Positions 1 to 5,165 of a DNA stretch of 5,165 nt are shown here, one piece after another. The stretch comes from Clostridia bacterium (GTDB lineage Bacteria > Bacillota_A > Clostridia > Oscillospirales > CAG-382), in the NCBI GenBank assembly GCA_017517985.1, contig JAFWWX010000266.1, forward strand, positions 1 to 5,165. The letters are read 5' to 3'. Position 1 is the stretch's first letter, and each line of letters begins with the position of its first letter. The position numbers and the translations under genes are program-made. Under the pieces are notes generated by a model. The model was not told where the DNA came from. It worked only from the letters and a program-made list of their open reading frames with translations, and did no database searches.

Positions 1-340
1 AGACTCTCATCCATAAACCAGGCTCAATTTCCGCAGTTTTATCAATTATAGGTTTAACCTTTTCGTAGTCAATAAATACCTCATATTTGATGGTCCTGTC
101 ATTCATATCACAGATGTATGCGCCGTTACAGCCAATAATTGGTATGTTAACAATTCTATCAATATCCGGAATAGAATTAAGAATCAGATAGTCCTCTCTG
201 CCTGTTGCAACGGTAAAGCTACCACCGTTTTTCTTAAAATACTCTATCGCCTCAAGATTTTCCGGAACCATTCTTCCTTTTTTACCAAGGAAAGTTTCGT
301 CTATATCCGAAACAATAATAATATTATCAAATTTTGCCAT
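1..340 (-). CDS. Cof-type HAD-superfamily hydrolase, N-terminal part (partial)
   Basis: The first 113 codons of a haloacid dehalogenase superfamily protein are present; the rest lies beyond the left edge of the window. The predicted protein opens MAKFDNIIIVSDIDETFLG. Its DxDxT motif I (Asp12, Asp14, Thr16) supplies the nucleophile and the general acid/base of HAD phosphatases. VATGR (44-48) fits motif II with Thr46, and GCNGAYI (70-76) matches the segment at the start of the cap region in Cof/type IIB enzymes. Family members are cytoplasmic Mg2+-dependent phosphatases acting on sugar phosphates, nucleotides or flavin precursors; the substrate cannot be told from this fragment. The ATG start is supported by AAAGGA about 7 bases upstream and by the hydrophobic beta strand leading into motif I. 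The gene follows the pseudouridine synthase by 13 bases, so it is probably the next gene of the same operon. The family call is strong; the specific function is unknown. Confidence 0.85.
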   Translation of the reverse strand, partial: MAKFDNIIIVSDIDETFLGKKGRMVPENLEAIEYFKKNGGSFTVATGREDYLILNSIPDIDRIVNIPIIGCNGAYICDMNDRTIKYEVFIDYEKVKPIIDKTAEIEPGLWMRV

Positions 341-353
341 CTTGCTATCCTTT

Positions 354-1316
354 TTATCTTGCTCTCAATTTACTAAGGACATCTGAAAAATATTCAGGAA
401 GTTCAGATGTAAATTCCATATATTCACCGGTTATGGGATGATTAAACCCAAGTACCTTTGCATGCAGTGCCTGCCCCTGTATCCCGAATTTGTTTTTTCC
501 GTTCTTTGGAGCATAAAGCGGATCTCCCACCACCGGGTATCCTATATGTGACATATGAACTCTTATCTGATGGGTACGTCCCGTTTCAAGCTTCATTTCG
601 CAAAGTGAAAAATCTCCAAAATCTTCAATTACACTATAGTGGGTTATCGCTTCCTTTGAATTTCTTTGCGTAACAGCCATTTTCTTTCTGTCATTTGGGT
701 TTCTTCCAATCGGTGCATTGACAGTTCCGAAGTCGTTTTTTGGATGCCCCATAAGAAGGGCATTGTATATTCTTGTAAAGGAATGGGCCTTAATCTGCTC
801 TGCAAGACCTGTGTGAGCCTTGTCATTTTTAGCAACAACAAGAAGTCCGCTTGTCTCTTTGTCTATTCTGTGTACTATACCGGGACGGATTACTCCGTTT
901 ATTCCGGAAAGTTCTCCCTTACAATGCCAGAGAAGTGCATTCACAAGTGTTCCGTCGGGATTTCCCGGTGCAGGATGCACAACCATTCCCTTCGGCTTAT
1001 TAACTACAAGCAGATCCTTATCCTCATACACAACATTAACAGGAATATCCTGAGGTATAGCCTTGCAGTCCTCCGGTTCCGGCATCACAACAGATACCGT
1101 ATCCCCTACCTTCAGCTTACAGCTTTTTTGGGTTATAACCTTTTCGCAAACTGTAACAGCACCACCGGCAATCAGATTCTGTGCTAAACTTCTTGACACA
1201 TCGCAGTTTTCAGAAACACACATATCTAGTCTTTCAGGAGCCTGTACAACAAAAGTTATCACTTCCTCATAAGGTATATCCCAAAGAACCTCGTTCTCTA
1301 ATTTACCGTTATTCAC
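354..1316 (-). CDS. rluD: RluA-family 23S rRNA pseudouridine synthase (RluD/YlyB type)
   Basis: This 320-residue cytoplasmic enzyme is predicted to isomerise uridine to pseudouridine in 23S rRNA; RluD acts on the helix 69 loop in E. coli. An N-terminal S4 RNA-binding domain spans about residues 27-75 (ERLDMCVSE, then LAQNLIAGGAVTV). The catalytic domain spans about 90-305, with NKPKGMVVHP (106-115), the hallmark HRIDKETSGLLV (149-160) carrying catalytic Asp152, RTHQIRVH (247-254) and GDPLYA (264-269). Length and domain order match full-length RluD proteins. The start codon is GTG: it sits one base after the lspA stop and has AGAAGGAG six bases upstream, inside the last lspA codons. The next Met is residue 32, within the S4 domain, so a later start would break that domain. 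The lspA-rluD pairing matches B. subtilis lspA-ylyB. Family assignment is secure; the exact target uridines are inferred. Confidence 0.95.
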   Translation of the reverse strand: MNNGKLENEVLWDIPYEEVITFVVQAPERLDMCVSENCDVSRSLAQNLIAGGAVTVCEKVITQKSCKLKVGDTVSVVMPEPEDCKAIPQDIPVNVVYEDKDLLVVNKPKGMVVHPAPGNPDGTLVNALLWHCKGELSGINGVIRPGIVHRIDKETSGLLVVAKNDKAHTGLAEQIKAHSFTRIYNALLMGHPKNDFGTVNAPIGRNPNDRKKMAVTQRNSKEAITHYSVIEDFGDFSLCEMKLETGRTHQIRVHMSHIGYPVVGDPLYAPKNGKNKFGIQGQALHAKVLGFNHPITGEYMEFTSELPEYFSDVLSKLRAR

Positions 1317-1317
1317 T

Positions 1318-1884
1318 TTATTCTCCTTCTGCGGAGTTCTCCGGCTTTTCCGGACTCTGTTCCGTGACTTCTATCTTTTGCTGCTTTCCGTCTATAAAAA
1401 TCACATATACAAATAACAGAATTGTCCCAATTGTAACAGCACTGTCTGCAATATTGAACACAGGGAAATTGATAAATGCAGCTTCTATAAAATCAACAAC
1501 TTCACCTTCAAACAATCTGTAGCCTTCACCAAAAAGCCTGCACTGACCGTTTAGGAATTCTTCGGTATAGAAGGTTCTGTCAATCATATTTCCGATGCCA
1601 CCGCCAAGAATAAGTGCAAGCGGTATTTTCATCATAATATGCTGATTCTTGTACTTAATAAGCACATAAATTATAACACATATTGCCACTGTTGACATAA
1701 TAAGAAATATCCATCTCTTATCGTCAAGCATTCCCCATGCAGCACCGTCATTTCTTATGTAGGTAAAATTAAGAATACCGGGGATTACATTAAATGTATC
1801 ATGCAAGTCCATTTTTGTATTAACTACAAATTTTGTCAGCTGATCAAGAATGACCACCAACATCGTTATAATTATTACCGGCAT
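1318..1884 (-). CDS. lspA: Lipoprotein signal peptidase (signal peptidase II)
   Basis: This integral membrane aspartyl protease cleaves the signal peptide from diacylglyceryl-modified prolipoproteins. Four hydrophobic segments are visible (about residues 2-21, 58-76, 86-100 and 139-164). Conserved family motifs are LDQLTK with Asp14, RNDGAAWG (44-51), GGGIGNMIDR (94-103), VVDFI (129-133) and FNIADSAV (143-150). The conserved aspartates 102, 131 and 147, which include the catalytic pair, are all present, so activity is expected. At 188 residues it is longer than the usual 150-170. The extra length comes from about 20 residues inserted between GNMIDR and VVDF (residues 104-128) and from a charged Glu-rich tail after about residue 165. 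The ATG start has GAGAGGT a few bases upstream and leads directly into the first membrane segment. It follows ileS by 66 bases, and its stop lies one base before the rluD GTG. Confidence 0.96.
   Translation of the reverse strand: MPVIIITMLVVILDQLTKFVVNTKMDLHDTFNVIPGILNFTYIRNDGAAWGMLDDKRWIFLIMSTVAICVIIYVLIKYKNQHIMMKIPLALILGGGIGNMIDRTFYTEEFLNGQCRLFGEGYRLFEGEVVDFIEAAFINFPVFNIADSAVTIGTILLFVYVIFIDGKQQKIEVTEQSPEKPENSAEGE
1501..1575 (-). other. Insertion in LspA between the GNxxDR and VVDF motifs
   Basis: These 25 codons (LspA residues 104-128) separate R103 of GNMIDR from VVDF. In the well-studied Pseudomonas enzyme, as I recall its sequence, only about five residues lie here. The segment is polar, aromatic and acidic, contains one Cys (115), and ends in two similar seven-residue units, CRLFGEG and YRLFEGE (115-128). 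The reading frame is kept. The segment borders two conserved motifs of the active site, so it probably forms an extra loop on the outer face of the membrane; that placement is inference. Confidence 0.6.
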
Positions 1885-1908
1885 TTTTACCTCTCACTAA
1901 TTAAAATT

Positions 1909-1938
1909 CCGTGCCGTAAAGCCGAGTCTGCGGCACGG
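1909..1938 (-). terminator. GC-rich hairpin in the ileS-lspA gap, weak terminator or processing site
   Basis: Perfect 8-bp arms CCGTGCCG (1909-1916) and CGGCACGG (1931-1938) enclose a 14-base loop. In the direction of transcription the hairpin begins 12 bases after the ileS stop and is followed by AATTTTAATT, only four consecutive U residues. That is a poor intrinsic terminator, so partial read-through into lspA is likely. Part of the loop (GCCG, 1921-1924) can also pair with CGGC at 1931-1934, giving a competing smaller hairpin. The structure is seen in the sequence; a terminator, attenuator or RNase stabiliser role is inferred. Confidence 0.45.
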
Positions 1939-1950
1939 ATATTTATTGTT

Positions 1951-4773
1951 TTACGCGTTTGTACCTGTTACTGCAGAGCATCTCGGGCAAAGATGCTGTC
2001 CCTCACCTATATCCTCTGCATCTTCTGTAATAAACCAGCATCTGTCGCACTTGTGTCCTGTAGCTTCACTTACAACAACTTTTATTTCGCTTACTGTTTC
2101 AGCAAAAGCATTTTCAGGTGCTGCCTCACCAATGTGAAGATTTACCTTTGATACGATAAATACAGTCTTAAGATCATCACTGAATGCTTCAAAGGTCTTC
2201 ATAGCTTCGTTGTCTGCAGAAGCATATATATCAATGCAGGCGTCAAGTGATTTACCGATAAGCTTTTCTGCTCTGGCAATTTCAAGAGCCTTCATTACAT
2301 CATCACGCACAGCAAGAAGCTTTTCCCATCTCTGTGCAATTTCTTCAAAATTGTATTCTTCGCAGAAAGAAGGCATATCGTTAAGGAATACGCTTTCTGC
2401 CTTATCTGCATCGCAGTGAGACATATAGCTCCAGGTTTCTTCAGCTGTAAAGGAAAGAATAGGAGCAAGAAGTCTTGTAAGACCGCTAAGGATAATATAC
2501 ATTGCTGTCTGGGCGCTTCTTCTTTGTAGGCTTTCCTTATTTTCACAGTAAACTCTGTCTTTTGTAATGTCAATATACAGCTTTGAAAGCTCGTTTGTAC
2601 AGAAATCGTGAACCTCGTGGTAGATGATATGGAATTCAAACTCGTCATACGCACGGCGAACCTTTGCAATAAGCTTGTTATATTCACACAAAATCCACTT
2701 GTCAATTTCATAAAGCTTATCAAGGGCAATCATATCCTTATCAGGATCGAAGTCCGTCTCAGCTGTTCCAAGGTTTGCAAGAAGGATTCTTACAGTATTT
2801 CTTATCTTTCTGTAGCTTTCTGAAAGCTGCTTGAAGAGGGCATCAGAGCATCTTACATCAACTCTGTAGTCGCTGGATGCCACCCAGAGTCTAAGCAAAT
2901 CGCCACCGTACACTTTAATAACATCTTCGGGATATACGGAGTTTCCGAGTGACTTGTGCATTGCCTTGCCCTCACCGTCAACTACCCAGCCATGTGTAAG
3001 CACTGTTCTATAGGGCGCGCCCTGATTCTGTGCTGCAACAGCGGTAAGGAGTGAAGACTGGAACCATCCTCTGTACTGGTCAGCACCTTCAAGGTACATA
3101 TCTGCAGGCCAGTTTCCGCCCTTCTTAAGAGATGCAAAATGTGTAGAGCCTGAGTCAAACCAACAGTCAAGTGTGTCTGTTTCCTTGATGAATTCGTTCT
3201 TTCCGCAGTGAGGACATACAAATCCGTCGGGAAGAAGCTCAGAAGTTTCCATATCAAACCAAGCGTTTGAACCAAACTTTCCAAACACTTCGGAAATCTT
3301 TTCAATAGTTTCAGGAGTACAGATGGGCTTTCCGCAATCTGCACAATATACAACAGGAATAGGAAGTCCCCAATGTCTCTGACGGGAAATACACCAGTCG
3401 GCTCTTTCGCGGATCATAGAGGTCATTCTTTCCTTACCCCAAGCAGGAAGCCAGGTTACATCGTCACATGCCTTAACAGCCGCATCTTTAAATGCATCAA
3501 CAGAGCAGAACCACTGAGGTGTAGCTCTGAATATAATAGGATTCTTACATCTCCAGCAATGAGGATACTGGTGAGTAATTTCCTCTGATGCAAACAATGC
3601 ACCGGACTGCTTCATATCTTCGAGGATTGTTTCGTTGGACTTTGCATAGTACTGCCCTGCAAACTTTCCTGCTTCCTCACCCTGAACGCCCTTGTCGTCA
3701 ACAGGAACAATAATGTTCATTTTATAACGCATACCAGTGTGGTAGTCGTCAGCACCGTAACCTGGAGCTGTATGAACGCAGCCTGTACCGCTTTCCATTG
3801 TGACATATTCAGCAGTTACAAGAAGGCTGTCCCTGTCAAGGAAAGGATGCTGTGCTGTCATATATTCGAAATCGCCGCCTGCAAAAGTTGCAACAACTTC
3901 ATAATCGCTCTGCTCAAGACCTGCCATAAGCATTGTCTTTGCAAGAAGCACTTCGGCAACGATATAGTTTTCACCGTTATTTGCCTTTGCGATAACATAT
4001 TTTTCTCTGGGATGTACCGCTATTGCCATATTTCCGGGAAGAGTCCAGATTGTTGTTGTCCAGATCACAAAGTATGTCTTTGCAATATCAACGATTCCCG
4101 AAAGTTTGCCCTTATCATCCTTAACTGCAAACTTAACATACACGGATGTACAAGGATCATCCTTATATTCAATTTCCGCTTCGGCAAGAGCTGTTTCATC
4201 GGCACAGCACCAGTATACGGGCTTAAGTCCCTTATAAATATAGCCCTTATTATACATCTCGCCAAACACTTTAACTTCTTCTGCTTCAAATTCGGGAGAC
4301 ATCGCAAGATAGGGATTCTCCCAGTCACCAAGCACACCAAGACGCTTGAAGGATGTTCTCTGAATATCAACAAAGTCCTGTGCAAAGTCGTGGCAAGCAT
4401 TTCTGAAGTCAGAAATAGACATACTCTTTCTGTCGAGCTTGTTCTTTTTGATAATGGCAGACTCGATAGGCATACCGTGGTTATCCCAGCCGGGAACAAA
4501 AGGAACCTTATATCCGCCCATAGACTTGGATTTATTTATAAAGTCCTTGAGAACCTTATTCATTGCTGTACCCATATGGATATTACCATTTGAGAAGGGA
4601 GGTCCATCGTGGAGAATAAACAGAGGCTTACCCTCGTTGTTTTCCAGCATTTTTTTGTAAATGCCCTCACTCTCCCACTTATCAAGTGTCCGAGGCTCGT
4701 TCTGAGGCAGATTTGCACGCATCGGGAAATCTGTCTTTGGAAGATTCAGTGAAGTTGAAAAGTCCTTTGCCAT
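1951..4773 (-). CDS. ileS: Isoleucyl-tRNA synthetase (class I, bacterial type)
   Basis: This cytoplasmic enzyme charges tRNA-Ile with isoleucine and edits misactivated valine. The 940 residues match the usual bacterial length (about 920-940). In order: an N-terminal segment with LHDGPPFSNGNIHMGTAMNK (54-73), where HMGT (66-69) replaces the HIGH signature; VPGWDNHGMPIE (93-104); the CP1 editing domain with TTTIWTLPGN (239-248) and GTGCVHTAPGYGADDY (329-344), keeping the editing His and Asp; paired cysteines 477/480 and 520/523; RQRHWGLPIP (464-473); DTLDCWFDSG (533-542); DQYRGWFQSSL (565-575); and KAMHKSLGN (603-611) in place of KMSKS. The anticodon-binding helical domain follows at about 650-830. 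A C-terminal zinc ribbon has Cys909, 912, 929 and 932. The ATG start has AAGGAG eight bases upstream. The divIVA-like gene precedes it and lspA follows. Identity is secure; the two signature substitutions are the oddity. Confidence 0.98.
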   Translation of the reverse strand: MAKDFSTSLNLPKTDFPMRANLPQNEPRTLDKWESEGIYKKMLENNEGKPLFILHDGPPFSNGNIHMGTAMNKVLKDFINKSKSMGGYKVPFVPGWDNHGMPIESAIIKKNKLDRKSMSISDFRNACHDFAQDFVDIQRTSFKRLGVLGDWENPYLAMSPEFEAEEVKVFGEMYNKGYIYKGLKPVYWCCADETALAEAEIEYKDDPCTSVYVKFAVKDDKGKLSGIVDIAKTYFVIWTTTIWTLPGNMAIAVHPREKYVIAKANNGENYIVAEVLLAKTMLMAGLEQSDYEVVATFAGGDFEYMTAQHPFLDRDSLLVTAEYVTMESGTGCVHTAPGYGADDYHTGMRYKMNIIVPVDDKGVQGEEAGKFAGQYYAKSNETILEDMKQSGALFASEEITHQYPHCWRCKNPIIFRATPQWFCSVDAFKDAAVKACDDVTWLPAWGKERMTSMIRERADWCISRQRHWGLPIPVVYCADCGKPICTPETIEKISEVFGKFGSNAWFDMETSELLPDGFVCPHCGKNEFIKETDTLDCWFDSGSTHFASLKKGGNWPADMYLEGADQYRGWFQSSLLTAVAAQNQGAPYRTVLTHGWVVDGEGKAMHKSLGNSVYPEDVIKVYGGDLLRLWVASSDYRVDVRCSDALFKQLSESYRKIRNTVRILLANLGTAETDFDPDKDMIALDKLYEIDKWILCEYNKLIAKVRRAYDEFEFHIIYHEVHDFCTNELSKLYIDITKDRVYCENKESLQRRSAQTAMYIILSGLTRLLAPILSFTAEETWSYMSHCDADKAESVFLNDMPSFCEEYNFEEIAQRWEKLLAVRDDVMKALEIARAEKLIGKSLDACIDIYASADNEAMKTFEAFSDDLKTVFIVSKVNLHIGEAAPENAFAETVSEIKVVVSEATGHKCDRCWFITEDAEDIGEGQHLCPRCSAVTGTNA
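1978..2049 (-). other. C-terminal zinc ribbon of IleRS
   Basis: Residues 909-932 hold the two CxxC pairs KCDRC and LCPRC, separated by 16 residues. This is the zinc-binding module at the C terminus of bacterial-type IleRS, needed for tRNA recognition in E. coli. Its presence argues that the gene is complete and of the bacterial (IleS1-like) class rather than the eukaryote-like, mupirocin-resistant class. Confidence 0.8.
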
Positions 4774-4781
4774 TATCTTTA

Positions 4782-4787
4782 CTCCTT
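4782..4787 (-). promoter_or_regulatory. Ribosome binding site of ileS
   Basis: AAGGAG lies eight bases before the ileS ATG on the minus strand. Its first three bases are the last three of a 9-base tandem repeat. It fixes the start at 4773. Confidence 0.85.
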
Positions 4788-4802
4788 AATATACTTAATA
4801 TA
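4785..4802 (-). repeat. Perfect 9-bp tandem repeat ending in the ileS ribosome binding site
   Basis: On the minus strand TATATTAAG occurs twice without interruption (4802-4794 and 4793-4785). The AAG of the second copy forms the start of the AAGGAG Shine-Dalgarno sequence. The unit is AT-rich and would keep the translation initiation region unstructured. A role in expression tuning through copy number is possible but speculative. Confidence 0.8.
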
Positions 4803-4825
4803 TATTTACGGCTTTTCCGTAAACA
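4803..4825 (-). repeat. Short hairpin about 30 bases before ileS
   Basis: Arms TTTACGG (minus strand 4823-4817) and CCGTAAA (4811-4805) are perfectly complementary around a five-base loop. A G-U pair and an A-U pair can extend the stem to 9 bp. It is followed by AT-rich DNA without a run of T, so it does not look like a terminator. It may be a structured element of the ileS leader. Confidence 0.5.
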
Positions 4826-4826
4826 G

Positions 4827-4872
4827 TACAGGTACTTTTAAAAGTAAACACCCTTTTACACAGCTACCTGTA
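4827..4872 (-). repeat. Inverted repeat and nested palindrome in the ileS leader
   Basis: Arms TACAGGTA (minus strand 4872-4865) and TACCTGTA (4834-4827) are perfectly complementary and 30 bases apart. Between them lie a small hairpin, GTAAA/TTTAC (4859-4855 and 4848-4844), and a 14-bp perfect palindrome (4833-4846) that overlaps one outer arm, so alternative folds are possible. The pairing is seen in the sequence; function, whether RNA fold or protein operator, is unknown. Confidence 0.4.
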
Positions 4873-4883
4873 ATTTATTATTT

Positions 4884-4897
4884 GCTCAGAATTGAGC
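4884..4897 (-). repeat. Small hairpin upstream of ileS
   Basis: GCTCA/TGAGC arms of 5 bp close a four-base loop. In the direction of ileS transcription it is followed by A-rich sequence, so it is not a terminator for leftward transcripts. It could be the first stem of the ileS leader RNA if transcription starts just upstream. Confidence 0.35.
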
Positions 4898-4907
4898 TAA
4901 TTTTCTT

Positions 4908-4934
4908 TTTATAAAAACAAATATAAAACAGCAA
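4908..4934 (-). promoter_or_regulatory. Weak sigma-A-like promoter candidate for ileS
   Basis: On the minus strand a -35-like TTGCTG (4934-4929) and a -10-like TATAAA (4913-4908) are separated by 15 bases, shorter than the preferred 17. The pair lies after the probable divIVA terminator and about 135 bases before the ileS start, which is a sensible place. The region is so AT-rich that chance matches are common. Confidence 0.25.
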
Positions 4935-4939
4935 AATCC

Positions 4940-4971
4940 AAAACAAACCGAAGATTACCTCGATTTGTCTT
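4940..4971 (-). terminator. Probable intrinsic terminator after the divIVA-like gene
   Basis: In the leftward transcript, bases 4971-4958 can pair with 4953-4940 to give a stem of about 14 bp, including three G-U pairs, around a UAAU loop. An A-rich left arm and a U-rich right arm are followed by GGATTTTGC and further T-rich sequence. It starts 26 bases after the stop codon of the upstream gene. This suggests that ileS has its own promoter. The stem is AU-rich, so efficiency is uncertain. Confidence 0.55.
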
Positions 4972-4997
4972 AATATAATCAGGATTTTCTGTTTTAT

Positions 4998-5165
4998 TTA
5001 TTCTGCTTCCTCAACCTTGTTACGGAAATTGATTTCCTCTATCTCTCTGACATCTATTGTCGGAAACAAAGTCTGAATTTCAGAAATGTGTGTCTGGTAA
5101 GCTGTAAGTAGCTCTTCTCTTAAAAGACGCGCCTTTTCATCAACCTTAAAGTATTTCTGTCTTTC
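4998..5165 (-). CDS. Probable DivIVA-family protein, C-terminal end (partial)
   Basis: The last 55 codons and a TAA stop are visible; the start lies beyond the right edge. The fragment is rich in Glu, Lys, Arg and Leu and predicted mostly helical (for example KARLLREELLTAYQTHISEI), as in the C-terminal coiled coil of DivIVA/GpsB-like cell pole proteins, and it ends in an acidic tail. No catalytic motif or conserved DivIVA N-terminal lipid-binding segment is within the window. The assignment rests mainly on position: divIVA directly precedes ileS in B. subtilis and many other Firmicutes. DivIVA marks negatively curved membrane at poles and septa and organises division or polar growth. Another coiled-coil protein cannot be excluded. 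Confidence 0.6.
   Translation of the reverse strand, partial: ERQKYFKVDEKARLLREELLTAYQTHISEIQTLFPTIDVREIEEINFRNKVEEAE

Noticed and set aside
666..1187. Plus-strand open frames opposite rluD
   Set aside because: Several overlapping frames with unlikely composition cover a well-supported pseudouridine synthase gene; they are shadows.
2295..2729. Minus-strand open frames in the other frames of ileS (also 2982-3353 and 4065-4499)
   Set aside because: IleRS is intact in its own frame across these stretches, so the out-of-frame products are not credible and there is no frameshift.
3739..4593. A 284-codon open frame on the plus strand, antisense to ileS
   Set aside because: It lies wholly within ileS, its product is Cys/His/Phe/Asn-rich with no family motif, and no ribosome binding site stands out. 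It is explained by the codon composition of the real gene on the other strand.
4795..4823. Promoter TTTACG-17-TATTAA just before ileS
   Set aside because: It would start transcription within or beside the ribosome binding site, leaving no room for a normal leader.
4795..4851. An 18-codon leader peptide frame (GTG start) before ileS
   Set aside because: The purine-rich sequence is directly against the GTG with no workable spacing, only one Ile codon is present, and the frame overlaps the proposed leader stems.
4884..4912. Rightward terminator: GCTCA/TGAGC stem followed by a T-rich tract on the plus strand
   Set aside because: There is no rightward gene in the window that it could end, and a 5-bp stem next to T-rich DNA is expected by chance in this AT-rich gap.
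4774..4997. T-box riboswitch upstream of ileS
   Set aside because: No T-box consensus, specifier stem or antiterminator-terminator pair could be found by eye, and the only terminator-like stem sits just after the upstream stop codon. A covariance search would be decisive.
1..5165. CRISPR, transposon, tRNA/rRNA, toxin-antitoxin or defence genes
   Set aside because: No repeat arrays, transposase motifs, RNA gene signatures or such proteins are visible; every large frame is explained by core housekeeping genes.

Overview
The window is an ordinary chromosomal housekeeping segment, most likely from a low-to-mid GC Firmicute of the class Clostridia (possibly an Oscillospiraceae/Ruminococcus-like gut bacterium). 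The evidence is the gene order, the strong AAGGAG/AGGAG-type ribosome binding sites, and the protein sequences. The family-level guess is inference; no rRNA or species marker is present.

All genes lie on the minus strand, so transcription runs from high to low coordinates: the 3' end of a probable DivIVA-like gene (4998-5165, cut by the window edge), ileS for isoleucyl-tRNA synthetase (1951-4773), lspA for signal peptidase II (1318-1884), a RluD/YlyB-type 23S rRNA pseudouridine synthase (354-1316, GTG start), and the 5' part of a Cof-type HAD hydrolase (1-340, cut by the window edge). The order divIVA-ileS-(ylyA)-lspA-rluD resembles the Bacillus subtilis locus, without a ylyA gene. The last three genes are tightly packed, with gaps of 1 and 13 bases, and are probably cotranscribed and translationally coupled.

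Non-coding DNA is limited. The 224-base gap between the divIVA-like gene and ileS contains a probable terminator (4940-4971), a weak promoter candidate, several inverted repeats in the presumed ileS leader, and a perfect 9-base tandem repeat that runs into the ileS Shine-Dalgarno sequence. No T-box motif is visible there, although T-boxes are common before ileS in this phylum. The 66-base ileS-lspA gap holds an 8-bp GC-rich hairpin with a poor U tract.

Functionally the cluster joins translation (isoleucine charging, rRNA modification), lipoprotein maturation, and cell pole/division organisation. I found no mobile element, CRISPR array, tRNA/rRNA gene, toxin-antitoxin pair or defence system, and nothing that looks like an undescribed multi-gene system. 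The most interesting points are deviations inside known proteins: non-canonical HIGH and KMSKS signatures in the synthetase, and an insertion of about 20 residues beside the active site of LspA.
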